DNA of 64,000 nucleotides from Staphylospora marina (GTDB lineage Bacteria; Bacillota; Bacilli; Thermoactinomycetales; Thermoactinomycetaceae), in the NCBI RefSeq assembly GCF_003856495.1, contig NZ_CP034118.1:1344001-1408000 (forward strand). The letters run 5' to 3'. Under the pieces are notes generated by a model. The model was not told where the DNA came from and ran no database searches. It saw only the letters and a program-made list of their open reading frames with translations. Of the stretch, positions 35,397-43,943 are shown piece after piece. A program made the position numbers and the translations under genes. Every line of letters begins with the position of its first letter. The first letter of the stretch is position 1.

Positions 35397-36749
35397 GTGA
35401 AACTCATCTTCATCGCCATAGACACGCTCAGAGCCGACCGGCTGGGTTGTTGCGGTTCCCACCGGCCGGACATCAGCCCCAACATTGACCGACTGGCCCA
35501 AAACGGGATTCTCTTTCCTTCCCTGATCGCCGAAAACAATGTCACGCAAAGCTCTTTCGTCACGATCATGACCGGAAAAAGCCCCCATCAGCACGGCATT
35601 GTCAACATGAAACCCGTGAAGATCCCGGAACGTCTGATTCCGCTGCCGAAAGTCCTGCAAAAAAACGGATATGTGACCGCCGCCGTGGACTGCAACCATC
35701 GGATCACCGGCAAGCCGAATCTCTGGTTCAAACGCGGGTACAGGGATTACCTGGATCCTTCCGAGTCACGGAACACGCACCTTGATCTCCCCGCTCAGGA
35801 AATCAATCGGCTGGCGATCCCCTGGCTGAAAAAACACAAACACGAGCAACATTTTTTCCTGTTCCTCCATTACTGGGATCCTCACTATCCCTATATGCCG
35901 GACACCGAGTTCGCGCGCTGGGCGGAAGAAACGGGCACGTCCGCGACCGCAAAAGAGCCTCCGCTAAAAAAACTGCTCAGGGAGCCGCTGTGGAGTTTCA
36001 TCAACAAGTACAACCCCCAAAACCTGAACGCCACGCAAATCCGCAATCGCTACGACGCCGCCGTCAAACATGTCGACCATTACATCGGTGAGCTGCTGGA
36101 CGCTCTTTCCGACATGGGCATTCTGGAGGAGACCTGTATCATCCTGACATCCGATCACGGCGAAAGCCTCGGTGAACACAACATTTATTTCGACCATCAC
36201 GGATTGTACGACACCACCGTACGCTTGCCGCTCATCATCCATTGGCCGAACACGCTTCCCAGAAATCGCTGTGTCACCGCTCTCGTGCAGCACGCGGATC
36301 TGTTCCCGACGATTCTGCAACTGGCCCGCATCCGCAAACCGCGCGCGGTCGGCCGTTTGGACGGACGCTCGCTGCTTCCGCTCATCCAGGGCAAACAGAA
36401 AGAGATCCGCCCGTTCGCCGTTTCCTGCGAAGCCAACTGGCAGTTGAAACGCAGCATTCGCACCCACAGGTGGAAACTGATCCAGTCGTTGCAGCGGGAC
36501 GTGTACGGCAATCCCAAGTTGGAGCTTTACCATCTTCCGTCCGATCCCGGGGAAACCCGCAACGTGATCTCCCGACATCCCAATGTGGCCCGGGCACTTC
36601 AGACCCGCATGAACAACTGGGTCCGCGGGATGCTCAGGAGATACCGCCGAAAGGATCCGCTGTCCGGCGGAATCAAAGTGAGCATGCACCGGGCCACCGT
36701 GGCCGAAGAGGAGCTCGTGAAAAAACGGCTCAGCGAACTGGGGTATTGA
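35397..36749 (+). CDS. sulfatase-fold (alkaline phosphatase superfamily) enzyme with Thr nucleophile
   Basis: The 450-aa product has the sulfatase-fold metal site: D9 in IAIDTLRADR, TSDHGESLGEH near residue 252 and a C-terminal LYHLPSDPGETRN. Classical sulfatases need Cys/Ser-x-Pro-x-Arg at the nucleophile. Here the aligned stretch before MTGKSPHQHG is NVTQSSFVTI, with Thr50 in the nucleophile place and no Pro or Arg. It is therefore probably a phosphoester hydrolase or phosphotransferase, not a formylglycine sulfatase. GTG at 35397 follows GGTGGAAG. No signal peptide, so it acts in the cytosol. Confidence 0.82.
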   Translation: MKLIFIAIDTLRADRLGCCGSHRPDISPNIDRLAQNGILFPSLIAENNVTQSSFVTIMTGKSPHQHGIVNMKPVKIPERLIPLPKVLQKNGYVTAAVDCNHRITGKPNLWFKRGYRDYLDPSESRNTHLDLPAQEINRLAIPWLKKHKHEQHFFLFLHYWDPHYPYMPDTEFARWAEETGTSATAKEPPLKKLLREPLWSFINKYNPQNLNATQIRNRYDAAVKHVDHYIGELLDALSDMGILEETCIILTSDHGESLGEHNIYFDHHGLYDTTVRLPLIIHWPNTLPRNRCVTALVQHADLFPTILQLARIRKPRAVGRLDGRSLLPLIQGKQKEIRPFAVSCEANWQLKRSIRTHRWKLIQSLQRDVYGNPKLELYHLPSDPGETRNVISRHPNVARALQTRMNNWVRGMLRRYRRKDPLSGGIKVSMHRATVAEEELVKKRLSELGY

Positions 36750-36756
36750 CGGATGC

Positions 36757-36780
36757 AGCCCCGGATGTCGGGGCTTTCTT
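36757..36780 (+). terminator. terminator of the sulfatase-fold gene
   Basis: AGCCCCG and CGGGGCT pair around GATGT and are followed by TTCTT. Confidence 0.7.
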
Positions 36781-36804
36781 GCATGCGTTTTTCCCGGACA
36801 ACGC

Positions 36805-36841
36805 AAAAAAACGGGCACCTTCACCCCGAAGGTGCCCGTTT
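36805..36841 (-). terminator. terminator of the rhamnose/APS-kinase operon
   Basis: AAACGGGCACCTTC and GAAGGTGCCCGTTT form a 14-bp perfect stem with a short loop; the T run on the minus strand is TTTTTT. It ends the long leftward operon running from rfbA. Confidence 0.9.
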
Positions 36842-36844
36842 GCG

Positions 36845-38230
36845 TCACAGCGGAATCACTTTCCCCTGCATTCCCTTGAGCGGCGGAATTCCGAACTGGT
36901 GCAGGATCGTGGGCGCCACGTCCATCAGGTGAATCCGCGGCAGCCTCTTTCCGCCGGGAGCCGGATGATTGGGAGCCGAAATGAAGATGCCGTCGTAATC
37001 ATGGTTCGCCCCGTCAGGACCGGTGTCATTTTCGCGAAGATGCAATTTGCCGTGTCCCACGCTGCCGACCGAGCGCCAATACAGGTCGCCGAAGTAGATG
37101 AACAGGTCGGGCGGTATGTTGCGAACCCGTCTGTACCGTTTGGACGGCTTGAACACTTTGGTGTTGAGCGGTCTCCCCTGATCATCCACGAGTTCCTTCA
37201 GTTGACGGATCAGGCGGTTTCTGAATGATTCGTATTCGCTTTTCGGAACCGTGCCCTGCGGCTCTCGCCCCTTCACATTGATGCAAAGGCGACCGTAATA
37301 TCCTCCGTACCCCCAGGCCTTGGTATGTTCCCAGTCGACCATGTCCGGCGTGAGCGGAACGGGCTTTTCGGGAATTTTTTTCAACCGGAGGTACCCCTCG
37401 CGAATGAGCCATTCATTGATGCAGAAGCCGCCGTCCATCCGTTTGGCCCCGTGATCCGACACGACAAACACCCGGGTCTCCGGCGGGACCAGAGACAACA
37501 GCTCTCCGATTTCACCGTCCACCAACCGGTAGTAGTCGAAAATCGCGTCTTTGTGGGGTGACGGACGGTGCAGAACGTGCCGTTCGTCCATGAAATGCCA
37601 GAACGCATGATGCATGCGGTCCACGCCTATTTCCACCATCACGAAGAAATTCCATGGCTTGTTTTGAATCAGCCAGCGGGCGGCGGCGAAACGGATTCGT
37701 GTCATTTGCCGGATGTCTTCCAACAGTTCATCCACCCTGTCCGTACGAAAGCGAGCAACATCAAACCTGTATTCACCGACCTGCTCCTCCAGTTCCCGCG
37801 CGAGTGATTTCGGCCAGGTGTACGGCACGGATCGGTCCGGGGTCAAAAAACAGGAAATCAGATGACCGCGCACGGGCTTGGGTGGATAAGACGGCGGAAC
37901 CCCCATCACGATCGATTGCAACCCGTGTTTGCCGAGGAGGTCCCAAACCGTGGGTTCCTCGAGCGCCGTGCTGTCCACGATGCGAATGTCGGAATAACGG
38001 TGGCTTCCCCGGTTGCGAAATCCGTAAATCCCCAGCTGTCCGGGATCTTTGCCCGTCATCATGGACGCCCATGCAGGCACGGTGATCGGCGGGTCACAGC
38101 TCCTCATCCGTGCATGGACGCCCGATTCCATCAGCTTTCGCAGGTTGGGCAATTCGTTTCTCCATTTGTCAAACACCAGGGATGGCTCCGCACAGTCCAG
38201 TCCGATCACCATCACCTTGTTCTTCTTCAT
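36845..38230 (-). CDS. type I phosphodiesterase / nucleotide pyrophosphatase-like protein
   Basis: The 461-aa product belongs to the alkaline phosphatase superfamily: D12 in VIGLDCAEPS, the nucleophile Thr50 in ITVPAWASMMTG, and SDHGAKRM near residue 260. This is the nucleotide pyrophosphatase/phosphodiesterase arrangement, which uses Thr. It has no signal peptide. Its start overlaps the APS kinase stop (ATGA at 38227-38230), so the two proteins are translationally coupled, and it might act on an activated nucleotide sulfate or sugar-nucleotide; that link is inference. Confidence 0.85.
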   Translation of the reverse strand: MKKNKVMVIGLDCAEPSLVFDKWRNELPNLRKLMESGVHARMRSCDPPITVPAWASMMTGKDPGQLGIYGFRNRGSHRYSDIRIVDSTALEEPTVWDLLGKHGLQSIVMGVPPSYPPKPVRGHLISCFLTPDRSVPYTWPKSLARELEEQVGEYRFDVARFRTDRVDELLEDIRQMTRIRFAAARWLIQNKPWNFFVMVEIGVDRMHHAFWHFMDERHVLHRPSPHKDAIFDYYRLVDGEIGELLSLVPPETRVFVVSDHGAKRMDGGFCINEWLIREGYLRLKKIPEKPVPLTPDMVDWEHTKAWGYGGYYGRLCINVKGREPQGTVPKSEYESFRNRLIRQLKELVDDQGRPLNTKVFKPSKRYRRVRNIPPDLFIYFGDLYWRSVGSVGHGKLHLRENDTGPDGANHDYDGIFISAPNHPAPGGKRLPRIHLMDVAPTILHQFGIPPLKGMQGKVIPL

Positions 38231-38778
38231 CCCCGACTTCCTCTCCCCGCACCGATCAATCCCCGACTCTCCAGAAAATCGAGCACTTTCCCGGCACTCT
38301 GCTCGGGAGTTTCCGTTTCTGTATCAAGAACGAGATCCGGGTCCGGCGGTTCCTCATAAGGATCACTGATGCCGGTAAAGTGGTCGATCTCCCCCGCGAG
38401 GGCTTTTCGGTACAAACCTTTCACATCGCGCTCGATGCATGTCTCCAGCGAACATTTCACATACACTTCATGGTACCCGGGAATCCGTCTGCGGCAATAT
38501 TCCCTCATCTCCCGGTACGGCGTGATGAACGAAGCGAGCACCGCCACGCCATGGCCGTTCAACAACGCGGCCACCCATGCCGCGCGCTTGATGTGAATGA
38601 TTCTGTCGTCACGGGTGAATCCCAAATCCCGATGGGTTTCTTCCCTCATCAAATCCCCGTCCAACAGTTGCACGCGCGGCCTGCCCAGTTTCACAAGTTC
38701 GTTCTCCACCAACCGGGCGACCGTCGTCTTGCCGGCCCCGGACAAACCGGTGAACCACAGGGTCCATCCGTTTCGCAT
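38227..38778 (-). CDS. cysC: adenylyl-sulfate (APS) kinase
   Basis: The 183-aa product has the P-loop GLSGAGKTT at residues 11-19, the family FTRDDRIIHIKR phrase, ASFITPYREMREYCR and a DPYEEP loop. It would make PAPS, the donor for sulfation, from APS and ATP. No ATP sulfurylase or sulfate reduction gene is adjacent, so the role is probably modification of a glycan rather than assimilation. ATG at 38778 is 7 nt from GGAGG. It overlaps the phosphodiesterase gene by 4 nt. Confidence 0.88.
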   Translation of the reverse strand: MRNGWTLWFTGLSGAGKTTVARLVENELVKLGRPRVQLLDGDLMREETHRDLGFTRDDRIIHIKRAAWVAALLNGHGVAVLASFITPYREMREYCRRRIPGYHEVYVKCSLETCIERDVKGLYRKALAGEIDHFTGISDPYEEPPDPDLVLDTETETPEQSAGKVLDFLESRGLIGAGRGSRG

Positions 38779-38841
38779 CATTCCACCTCCCGCCCCGACA
38801 ATATATGTCCGCGGCCGGGTTTTCGAAACGGGTCGGATGAC

Positions 38842-39810
38842 CTATGAAAACACCGTGTCCAGCAATATGTCGATCCGATGCTCGTACAAGTGCTCCGCCA
38901 TGGTCCTCCGGTACGCTTTTTCCGCGATTTCCCGGCGAAGCCGTTCCCTCGGAAGGTAAAATCGCACCAGCTCTTTGAACTCTTCCGACGTGCGAAAAGA
39001 AACGATCTCTTTGCCGGGTTCAAAGAACCGGTCGAGGTCCGGCCGGTAATCCAGAAGCTGAAACGCCCTGCACGCGGCGATTTCAAACGTCCGATTGTTG
39101 GGTGTGTCGGCTCTCACGCCCCTCCGGTTTTGCTTCAAGTGAGGATCTTTGTGCCAGCGGTGAAAATTGAGAACGATGTCCGCCCCGTTGTAATATTGGC
39201 GGGCTTCTTCCGGCTTCACCCATTCATTCCGAACGCGAATGCCGGATTGACCGTTCACGATGTTCCAGCCGGGTCCCACCAGTTTTACCTGGTAGTTTCG
39301 GAGAAACGGTCCCAATCTGCGGATGGCGGACACCCGGTTGCGAAACGCGGATCCCACCATGACCAATTGGGACCGGTACACCTTTTTGATCCGGGCAACC
39401 GGGGAATAGGCCGGAACGGGGGCGGCGAGCGGCAGATGATGGACGCGCGAAACGCCGAAGCTCCGATAGACGGGAACCGCCGCGCTCTCATTGGTGAACA
39501 CCCAGTCAAACGCGTGACAAATCCGAAGGGAGACATCAATCGCATACGGATCATCGGTGAACCAAACGGCGCGGGGCACCCGAACGGTTTGCAACCACTC
39601 CAGAAAGACCGGTGAAAGCCGGACTCCCAGCATGACGAGCAGCAGTTGCGGTCTCCATCGCTTCATGATTTTCTTCCAATCCCGTTCGGGTGAATCGGAA
39701 GGCGAAAGCAATCTCACTCTGCACCCTCTTCTTCTGAGCGCCGTCATGACGGACCGGTCTATGAATCCAAACGGTTTTCGGACCGATGAAGGCACGAACA
39801 CGACTCGCAT
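38842..39810 (-). CDS. CgeB-like glycosyltransferase, copy 2
   Basis: The 322-aa product is a second CgeB-like protein, sharing the TPNNRTFEIAACRAFQL motif, a WFTDDPYAID N-terminal phrase and the C-terminal EKAYRRTMAEHLYEHR style with copy 1. It is a predicted cytosolic GT-B-type sugar transferase. ATG at 39810 follows AAGGAGG at 9-10 nt. It precedes the APS kinase by 63 nt in the same operon. Confidence 0.8.
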   Translation of the reverse strand: MRVVFVPSSVRKPFGFIDRSVMTALRRRGCRVRLLSPSDSPERDWKKIMKRWRPQLLLVMLGVRLSPVFLEWLQTVRVPRAVWFTDDPYAIDVSLRICHAFDWVFTNESAAVPVYRSFGVSRVHHLPLAAPVPAYSPVARIKKVYRSQLVMVGSAFRNRVSAIRRLGPFLRNYQVKLVGPGWNIVNGQSGIRVRNEWVKPEEARQYYNGADIVLNFHRWHKDPHLKQNRRGVRADTPNNRTFEIAACRAFQLLDYRPDLDRFFEPGKEIVSFRTSEEFKELVRFYLPRERLRREIAEKAYRRTMAEHLYEHRIDILLDTVFS

Positions 39811-39939
39811 CCGCCACCCCTCCTTCCAGGTTGCCCGGAACTGTCGTCCTTGGAGGCACCGTCCGCACGAGCATCTGCACATCCGGGCATCCCGGCCGCG
39901 CCGTGGACGTTCAGCACGGTTCCCCCGAACGGGACCATG

Positions 39940-40752
39940 TCACGGGCCGGCTCTTTCCGTCGAATCGGATTTCGGCGGAGGAGCCGTCGGAACGCTTTCC
40001 GGTCCCCCCGAGGATGCCGCGGTTTCCGGAAGAATGCCCCATTTGTGCAGGAAATACAGTCGATTCTGGTTCAACAGTTTTCGGAACTCCCGGTACCCGT
40101 GTTTTCGGAAACTGGTGCTGCCGAAATGATGCACATACGTATCCCCCGCCACGATCAGACGATATCCCGCCCGTCTCACCCGCAAGGAATAGTCGTCATC
40201 TTCGCAGGTTCCCAGTCCGAATCTTTCATCCAACATTCCGACTTTCTCCATCACGGCGCGGGGCATGACCAGGCAAAATCCGGAAAGTCGCCGGACTTCT
40301 CTCCATTCTTCCGGCCGCGGCCGGTTGAACCGTTTGCAAAAGCGATGAATTTTTTCGACGGACCTCAGAGTCACCGGAATCTTTTGCTCGGGGATCACCC
40401 GGTTGGAAACCGGCCCCACCAGCCCGACGGAAGGCAAGTGCGAAAACACGCGCAGCAATTGGGTGAGCCAGCGATGTGACGGAAGCGTGTCATTGTTGAG
40501 CAAAACGAGATATTCTCCGGTCGCCGCACGCAATCCTTGGTTGACGGCTGCCGCAAATCCCCGGTTGTACCGGTTGCGGATCAGGGTGAGTTCCCGATCT
40601 TGCCTTCCCCATTCGGGAATCCGGTCCGAACCGTTGTCCACCAGAATCACTTCGTGCGACTCGGGGGTATGCGCACGGATTCCCCGAATGCAATTCCACG
40701 TAGTTTGCCATTCGTTGTGATTCGGAATGATGATGCTGGCCGTCATCCCCAC
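39940..40752 (-). CDS. glycosyltransferase family 2
   Basis: The 270-aa product is a GT2 enzyme of the rhamnosyl-transferase type: IIIPNHNEWQTT, ILVDNGSD with the first Asp pair, RNRYNRGFAAAVNQGL, the DxD-like NND in LVLLNND, and CEDDDYSLRVRRAGY as the catalytic-base region. It has no membrane anchor. The start is GTG 40752, 7 nt from GGGAGG; the ATG at 40746 is also possible. It lies between a GT-like gene and a CgeB-like gene in the rhamnose operon. Confidence 0.88.
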   Translation of the reverse strand: MGMTASIIIPNHNEWQTTWNCIRGIRAHTPESHEVILVDNGSDRIPEWGRQDRELTLIRNRYNRGFAAAVNQGLRAATGEYLVLLNNDTLPSHRWLTQLLRVFSHLPSVGLVGPVSNRVIPEQKIPVTLRSVEKIHRFCKRFNRPRPEEWREVRRLSGFCLVMPRAVMEKVGMLDERFGLGTCEDDDYSLRVRRAGYRLIVAGDTYVHHFGSTSFRKHGYREFRKLLNQNRLYFLHKWGILPETAASSGGPESVPTAPPPKSDSTERAGP

Positions 40753-40754
40753 GC

Positions 40755-41630
40755 TCACACCTCCCGCACGGCATGCTGCGCCATCTTTCCGGCATTGTGC
40801 TTCAATCCCTCCAGCCAGGCGGGATCACGAACGGCTTTCTCCAGATAATGACGAAGTTCCCGGAGAAACGTCTTGCGCCCGATCACCGCACCGGTAAACA
40901 GGTGATTCACCCATTCGGCATGATCGCCCCCCTCATCGGCGAACACCGCGATGTTTGCCGCAAGAAGCGGCAAATGAACCGGAACCAGGGACCTGCGAAC
41001 CGATGTGGCGGTGATCACCAGATCGGCGGCCAACCAACCTTTTTCCCTGTCCACTTCCCGGGCCTTCAGCACCTTGAGACCGTGTTTGCCGGCATCTGCA
41101 CGTTCGGAAACCCATACGGCCGTCAGATTGTTCCTTCCCTTGACCGCCTGCCGGAGCACCTCGAGGACGAGAGGTTGGAACGAAGGAGACAACAGACGTT
41201 CATCCGCCCATGCCACCACCCGGGAAGAAGGAATTTTGTATGTTCTCCTCAGCATTTTTCGTCTTTCTTCGATCCGTTCGGGCGACCTTGGATCCGGATG
41301 GACCAGTTCCGCCTCCACCCCGTGCCGTCTGAAGACCGAACGAAATGCCAGCGACGGAACGATGACACGAGCCTTTCGGAACACATGGATCATACCGGAA
41401 GGAGGCAATTCGTCAAACGCCGCATGAATCTCGAGCGTTTCGGGCAAGGTTCGGATCAGTTCCGCCGGCGGGTTGAAAAGCCGAACCGTTCCGCCCGTTC
41501 CGATGCTCACCTTCGAAACATCGGCCGCCCGGGTCACCGACATCCCGTCTTCCCAGTCCGGAAACCGTCCCGTCATCGCTCCCGGCAATCCGGACGGAAA
41601 TCGGAACGTCCGGATTTCTGTTTCTTCCAT
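40755..41630 (-). CDS. GT-B-like protein of the rhamnose operon
   Basis: The 291-aa product is weakly like a glycosyltransferase: FNPPAELIRTLPE with IPSSRVVAWADERLLSPSFQPLVL, and an NHLFTGAVIG region near the C-terminus; a clear GT4 EX7E motif is missing. Short relative to GT4 enzymes (usually 350-400 aa), so it may be truncated or a distinct family. ATG at 41630 is 7 nt after GGGAGG. It stands 12 nt after the rfbC gene and overlaps the GT2 start region, so it is cotranscribed. Confidence 0.65.
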   Translation of the reverse strand: MEETEIRTFRFPSGLPGAMTGRFPDWEDGMSVTRAADVSKVSIGTGGTVRLFNPPAELIRTLPETLEIHAAFDELPPSGMIHVFRKARVIVPSLAFRSVFRRHGVEAELVHPDPRSPERIEERRKMLRRTYKIPSSRVVAWADERLLSPSFQPLVLEVLRQAVKGRNNLTAVWVSERADAGKHGLKVLKAREVDREKGWLAADLVITATSVRRSLVPVHLPLLAANIAVFADEGGDHAEWVNHLFTGAVIGRKTFLRELRHYLEKAVRDPAWLEGLKHNAGKMAQHAVREV

Positions 41631-41642
41631 CACGGTTCCTCC

Positions 41643-42098
41643 CTACCTGAACCGGGTTCGCCAGTCAAACCCGATGGCCGGGTCGTCCCAGGGAAGCCGA
41701 TGTTCATCGGGATGGTCCGGATTGTACGGCCGGGTGGTGAAGTAAACAATCATTGCCGGTTTGTGCCCCAGCACGCGATACCCGTGAGCCACTCCCTTGG
41801 GAATCAACAAAATGGACGGATTTTCTTCTCCCATGTAATAAACATCCGTCTGCCCCGCCGTCGGTGAGGATTCCCGAAGATCGTGGAGAACCACTTGGGC
41901 GTTGCCGACCGGAAAATACCAGACGTCATCCTGGTGTTCATGGTAATGAAAGGCCTTGACCACACCGGGGTACGTCATCGAAACGGATGCTTGGCCGAAA
42001 CGCTCGAGAATTCCGTCGTCTTCGCGGAGAATCTCCATGAACGTTCCCCGGTCGTCGCAATGTTTGACCAGCTTTTTGAACACGACTCCGTCAATCAT
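41643..42098 (-). CDS. rfbC: dTDP-4-dehydrorhamnose 3,5-epimerase (RfbC/SpsL-like)
   Basis: The 151-aa product is a cupin sugar epimerase of the short SpsL type, with DDRGTFMEI, a metal-independent cupin FHYHEHQDDVWYFPVGNAQVVLHDLR and KGVAHGYRVLG. It epimerises dTDP-4-keto-6-deoxyglucose at C3 and C5. ATG 42098 follows GGGAGGGAG and overlaps rfbD by 8 nt. With rfbA, rfbB and rfbD it completes dTDP-L-rhamnose synthesis. Confidence 0.88.
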   Translation of the reverse strand: MIDGVVFKKLVKHCDDRGTFMEILREDDGILERFGQASVSMTYPGVVKAFHYHEHQDDVWYFPVGNAQVVLHDLRESSPTAGQTDVYYMGEENPSILLIPKGVAHGYRVLGHKPAMIVYFTTRPYNPDHPDEHRLPWDDPAIGFDWRTRFR

Positions 42099-42954
42099 CG
42101 GTTCTTTCTCCCTCCCGCAAGCACCGGAAAAAACCTTCCAACCCTTCCTTCCAATGTCCGATCGGCGCGACCCCTTCCCGTTCCAGCCTTCGCGGCAGCA
42201 ATACGGAACAGGCCGGTCTTCTGGCCGGACGAGCCATCTCTTCCGAAGAGACCGGGTGCATGGGGCACTTTTGTCCGGACAGGCGTGCGATCTCCCCGGC
42301 AAACTCGTACCAGGTGCACCGGCCTCCGGCACCGGCGTGAACGATCCCCGAAATCCACCGGTCCAAGAGTCGGTCGATCAGGGATGCCAGTTCCAGTGTA
42401 TGAGTGGGACACCCTTCCTGATCATTCACGACGGAAAACGGCAATCCACGTTCCAATTTTTCAAGAATGGCATACACAAAGTTCTTTCCGTGGACCCCGT
42501 ACAACCAGGAAGTTCTGAGGATCATGGCGTCCGGTGCCAACCGGAGCACCCATTTTTCCGCAAGCCTTTTGGTTTTTCCGTACACGTTCAGGGGACGGGT
42601 CTCATCTTCTTCCACGTATCCGTCCGTTTTGGCTCCGTCAAACACATAATCGGTGCTGATGTGTACCAATCGAATGCCCCGGCGGGAACATTCCTCCGCC
42701 AGCAAACGGCTTGCAAGCACGTTGTCCCGGAAAGCACCGGACGGATCCAGCTCCGCTTCATCCACCCGGGTCCAAGCCGCGCAATGGATCACCACATCAG
42801 GATTCATCGAATCCAGAACAGCAACGGTTTGCCGGTGCTCCGACACATCCCATGTCTTTCTGGTGTACCCCGTCACATTCCGTCCCCGCTCCCGCAAGAG
42901 ACGGACCACATCCATCCCCAGTTGACCGCCCGCTCCGGTCACCAGGACGTTCAC
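42091..42954 (-). CDS. rfbD: dTDP-4-dehydrorhamnose reductase (RfbD/SpsK)
   Basis: The 287-aa SDR product has the nucleotide-binding VTGAGGQLGMDVV, STDYVFDG and the catalytic Y-x-x-x-K in VYGKTKRLAE, plus an RTSWLYG phrase typical of RfbD. It reduces the keto-rhamnose to dTDP-L-rhamnose with NADPH. GTG at 42954 follows GGGAGGAGA and forms a GTGA overlap with the rfbB stop. Confidence 0.93.
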   Translation of the reverse strand: MNVLVTGAGGQLGMDVVRLLRERGRNVTGYTRKTWDVSEHRQTVAVLDSMNPDVVIHCAAWTRVDEAELDPSGAFRDNVLASRLLAEECSRRGIRLVHISTDYVFDGAKTDGYVEEDETRPLNVYGKTKRLAEKWVLRLAPDAMILRTSWLYGVHGKNFVYAILEKLERGLPFSVVNDQEGCPTHTLELASLIDRLLDRWISGIVHAGAGGRCTWYEFAGEIARLSGQKCPMHPVSSEEMARPARRPACSVLLPRRLEREGVAPIGHWKEGLEGFFRCLREGERTDD

Positions 42955-43943
42955 CACTGCTCTCCTCCCGTCTTCCGTCTCTTCACGGATTCCCACCAAT
43001 CCGAATGGTTCAAATACCAATCCACCGTCCGCTCCAACCCTTCATCGAAAGAAACCGACGGCTCCCAGCCGAGCTCGCTTTTGATTCTGGAGGCATCCAG
43101 TGAATACCTCACATCATGCCCCGGCCTGTCCTCGACGAAACGGATCTGTGATTCCGGCTTTCCCATCATGGCGAGAATCCGCCGCGCCACTTCCAGATTG
43201 GGCAGCGTTTCCCCGGTTCCGATGTTGTACACCGTTCCGGGAGTTCCGTGAAGTCGGATTTGCTCCACCGCGCGGCAATGATCCGTCACAAAAATCCACT
43301 CTCTCTCTTGACGGCCGTCACCGTAGATCGGCACGGGGAGATGGTTCATCAGGCGGAAAATGATCCGCGGAATCAATTTTTCCGGATATTGACGGGGGCC
43401 GTAATTGTTGGTGCAGCGTGTCACCACGACGGGCAACCCGTGGGTGTGAAAAAAGGAAAGGCACAGAAGATCCGCGGCCGCCTTGGTGGCTGAATAAGGA
43501 TTGGACGGCTTGAGCGGAGCCGATTCGTCCGCCTGCCCCTCGGAAATGCTGCCGTACACCTCATCGGTCGAAATATGAACAAACTTCTCCACCCCATGCT
43601 TCAGGGCCGCCTCCAACAAATGATGCGTTCCCGTGATGTTTGAACGGACGAACGGAGCCGAAGAACGAATGCTTCGGTCCACATGGGATTCGGCGGCGAA
43701 ATGAACGATCTGATGAATCGCATGTTCGCGGAACAATCTTCGAACCTGATCCGAATCCGCGAGATCCACCCTCACGAACCGGTGACGGGGATGCCCTTCC
43801 AGCGATCGGAGATTCCACGGATTCCCCGAATACGTGAGTGCATCCGCATTGATCACTTGAACCTCCCGCTCGGATTCCAGAAGACACCGAACGTAATGAC
43901 TCCCGATAAATCCCGCTCCACCGGTCACCAACACCGTTTTCAT
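42951..43943 (-). CDS. rfbB: dTDP-glucose 4,6-dehydratase (RfbB/SpsJ)
   Basis: The 330-aa product has the Rossmann motif TGGAGFIGSHYVR, AAESHVDRSI, HISTDEVYG, the Y-x-x-x-K in YSATKAAAD and TRCTNNYGP. It converts dTDP-glucose to the 4-keto-6-deoxy form. ATG 43943 follows AAAGGAG and overlaps rfbA by 4 nt (ATGA). Confidence 0.95.
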   Translation of the reverse strand: MKTVLVTGGAGFIGSHYVRCLLESEREVQVINADALTYSGNPWNLRSLEGHPRHRFVRVDLADSDQVRRLFREHAIHQIVHFAAESHVDRSIRSSAPFVRSNITGTHHLLEAALKHGVEKFVHISTDEVYGSISEGQADESAPLKPSNPYSATKAAADLLCLSFFHTHGLPVVVTRCTNNYGPRQYPEKLIPRIIFRLMNHLPVPIYGDGRQEREWIFVTDHCRAVEQIRLHGTPGTVYNIGTGETLPNLEVARRILAMMGKPESQIRFVEDRPGHDVRYSLDASRIKSELGWEPSVSFDEGLERTVDWYLNHSDWWESVKRRKTGGEQW

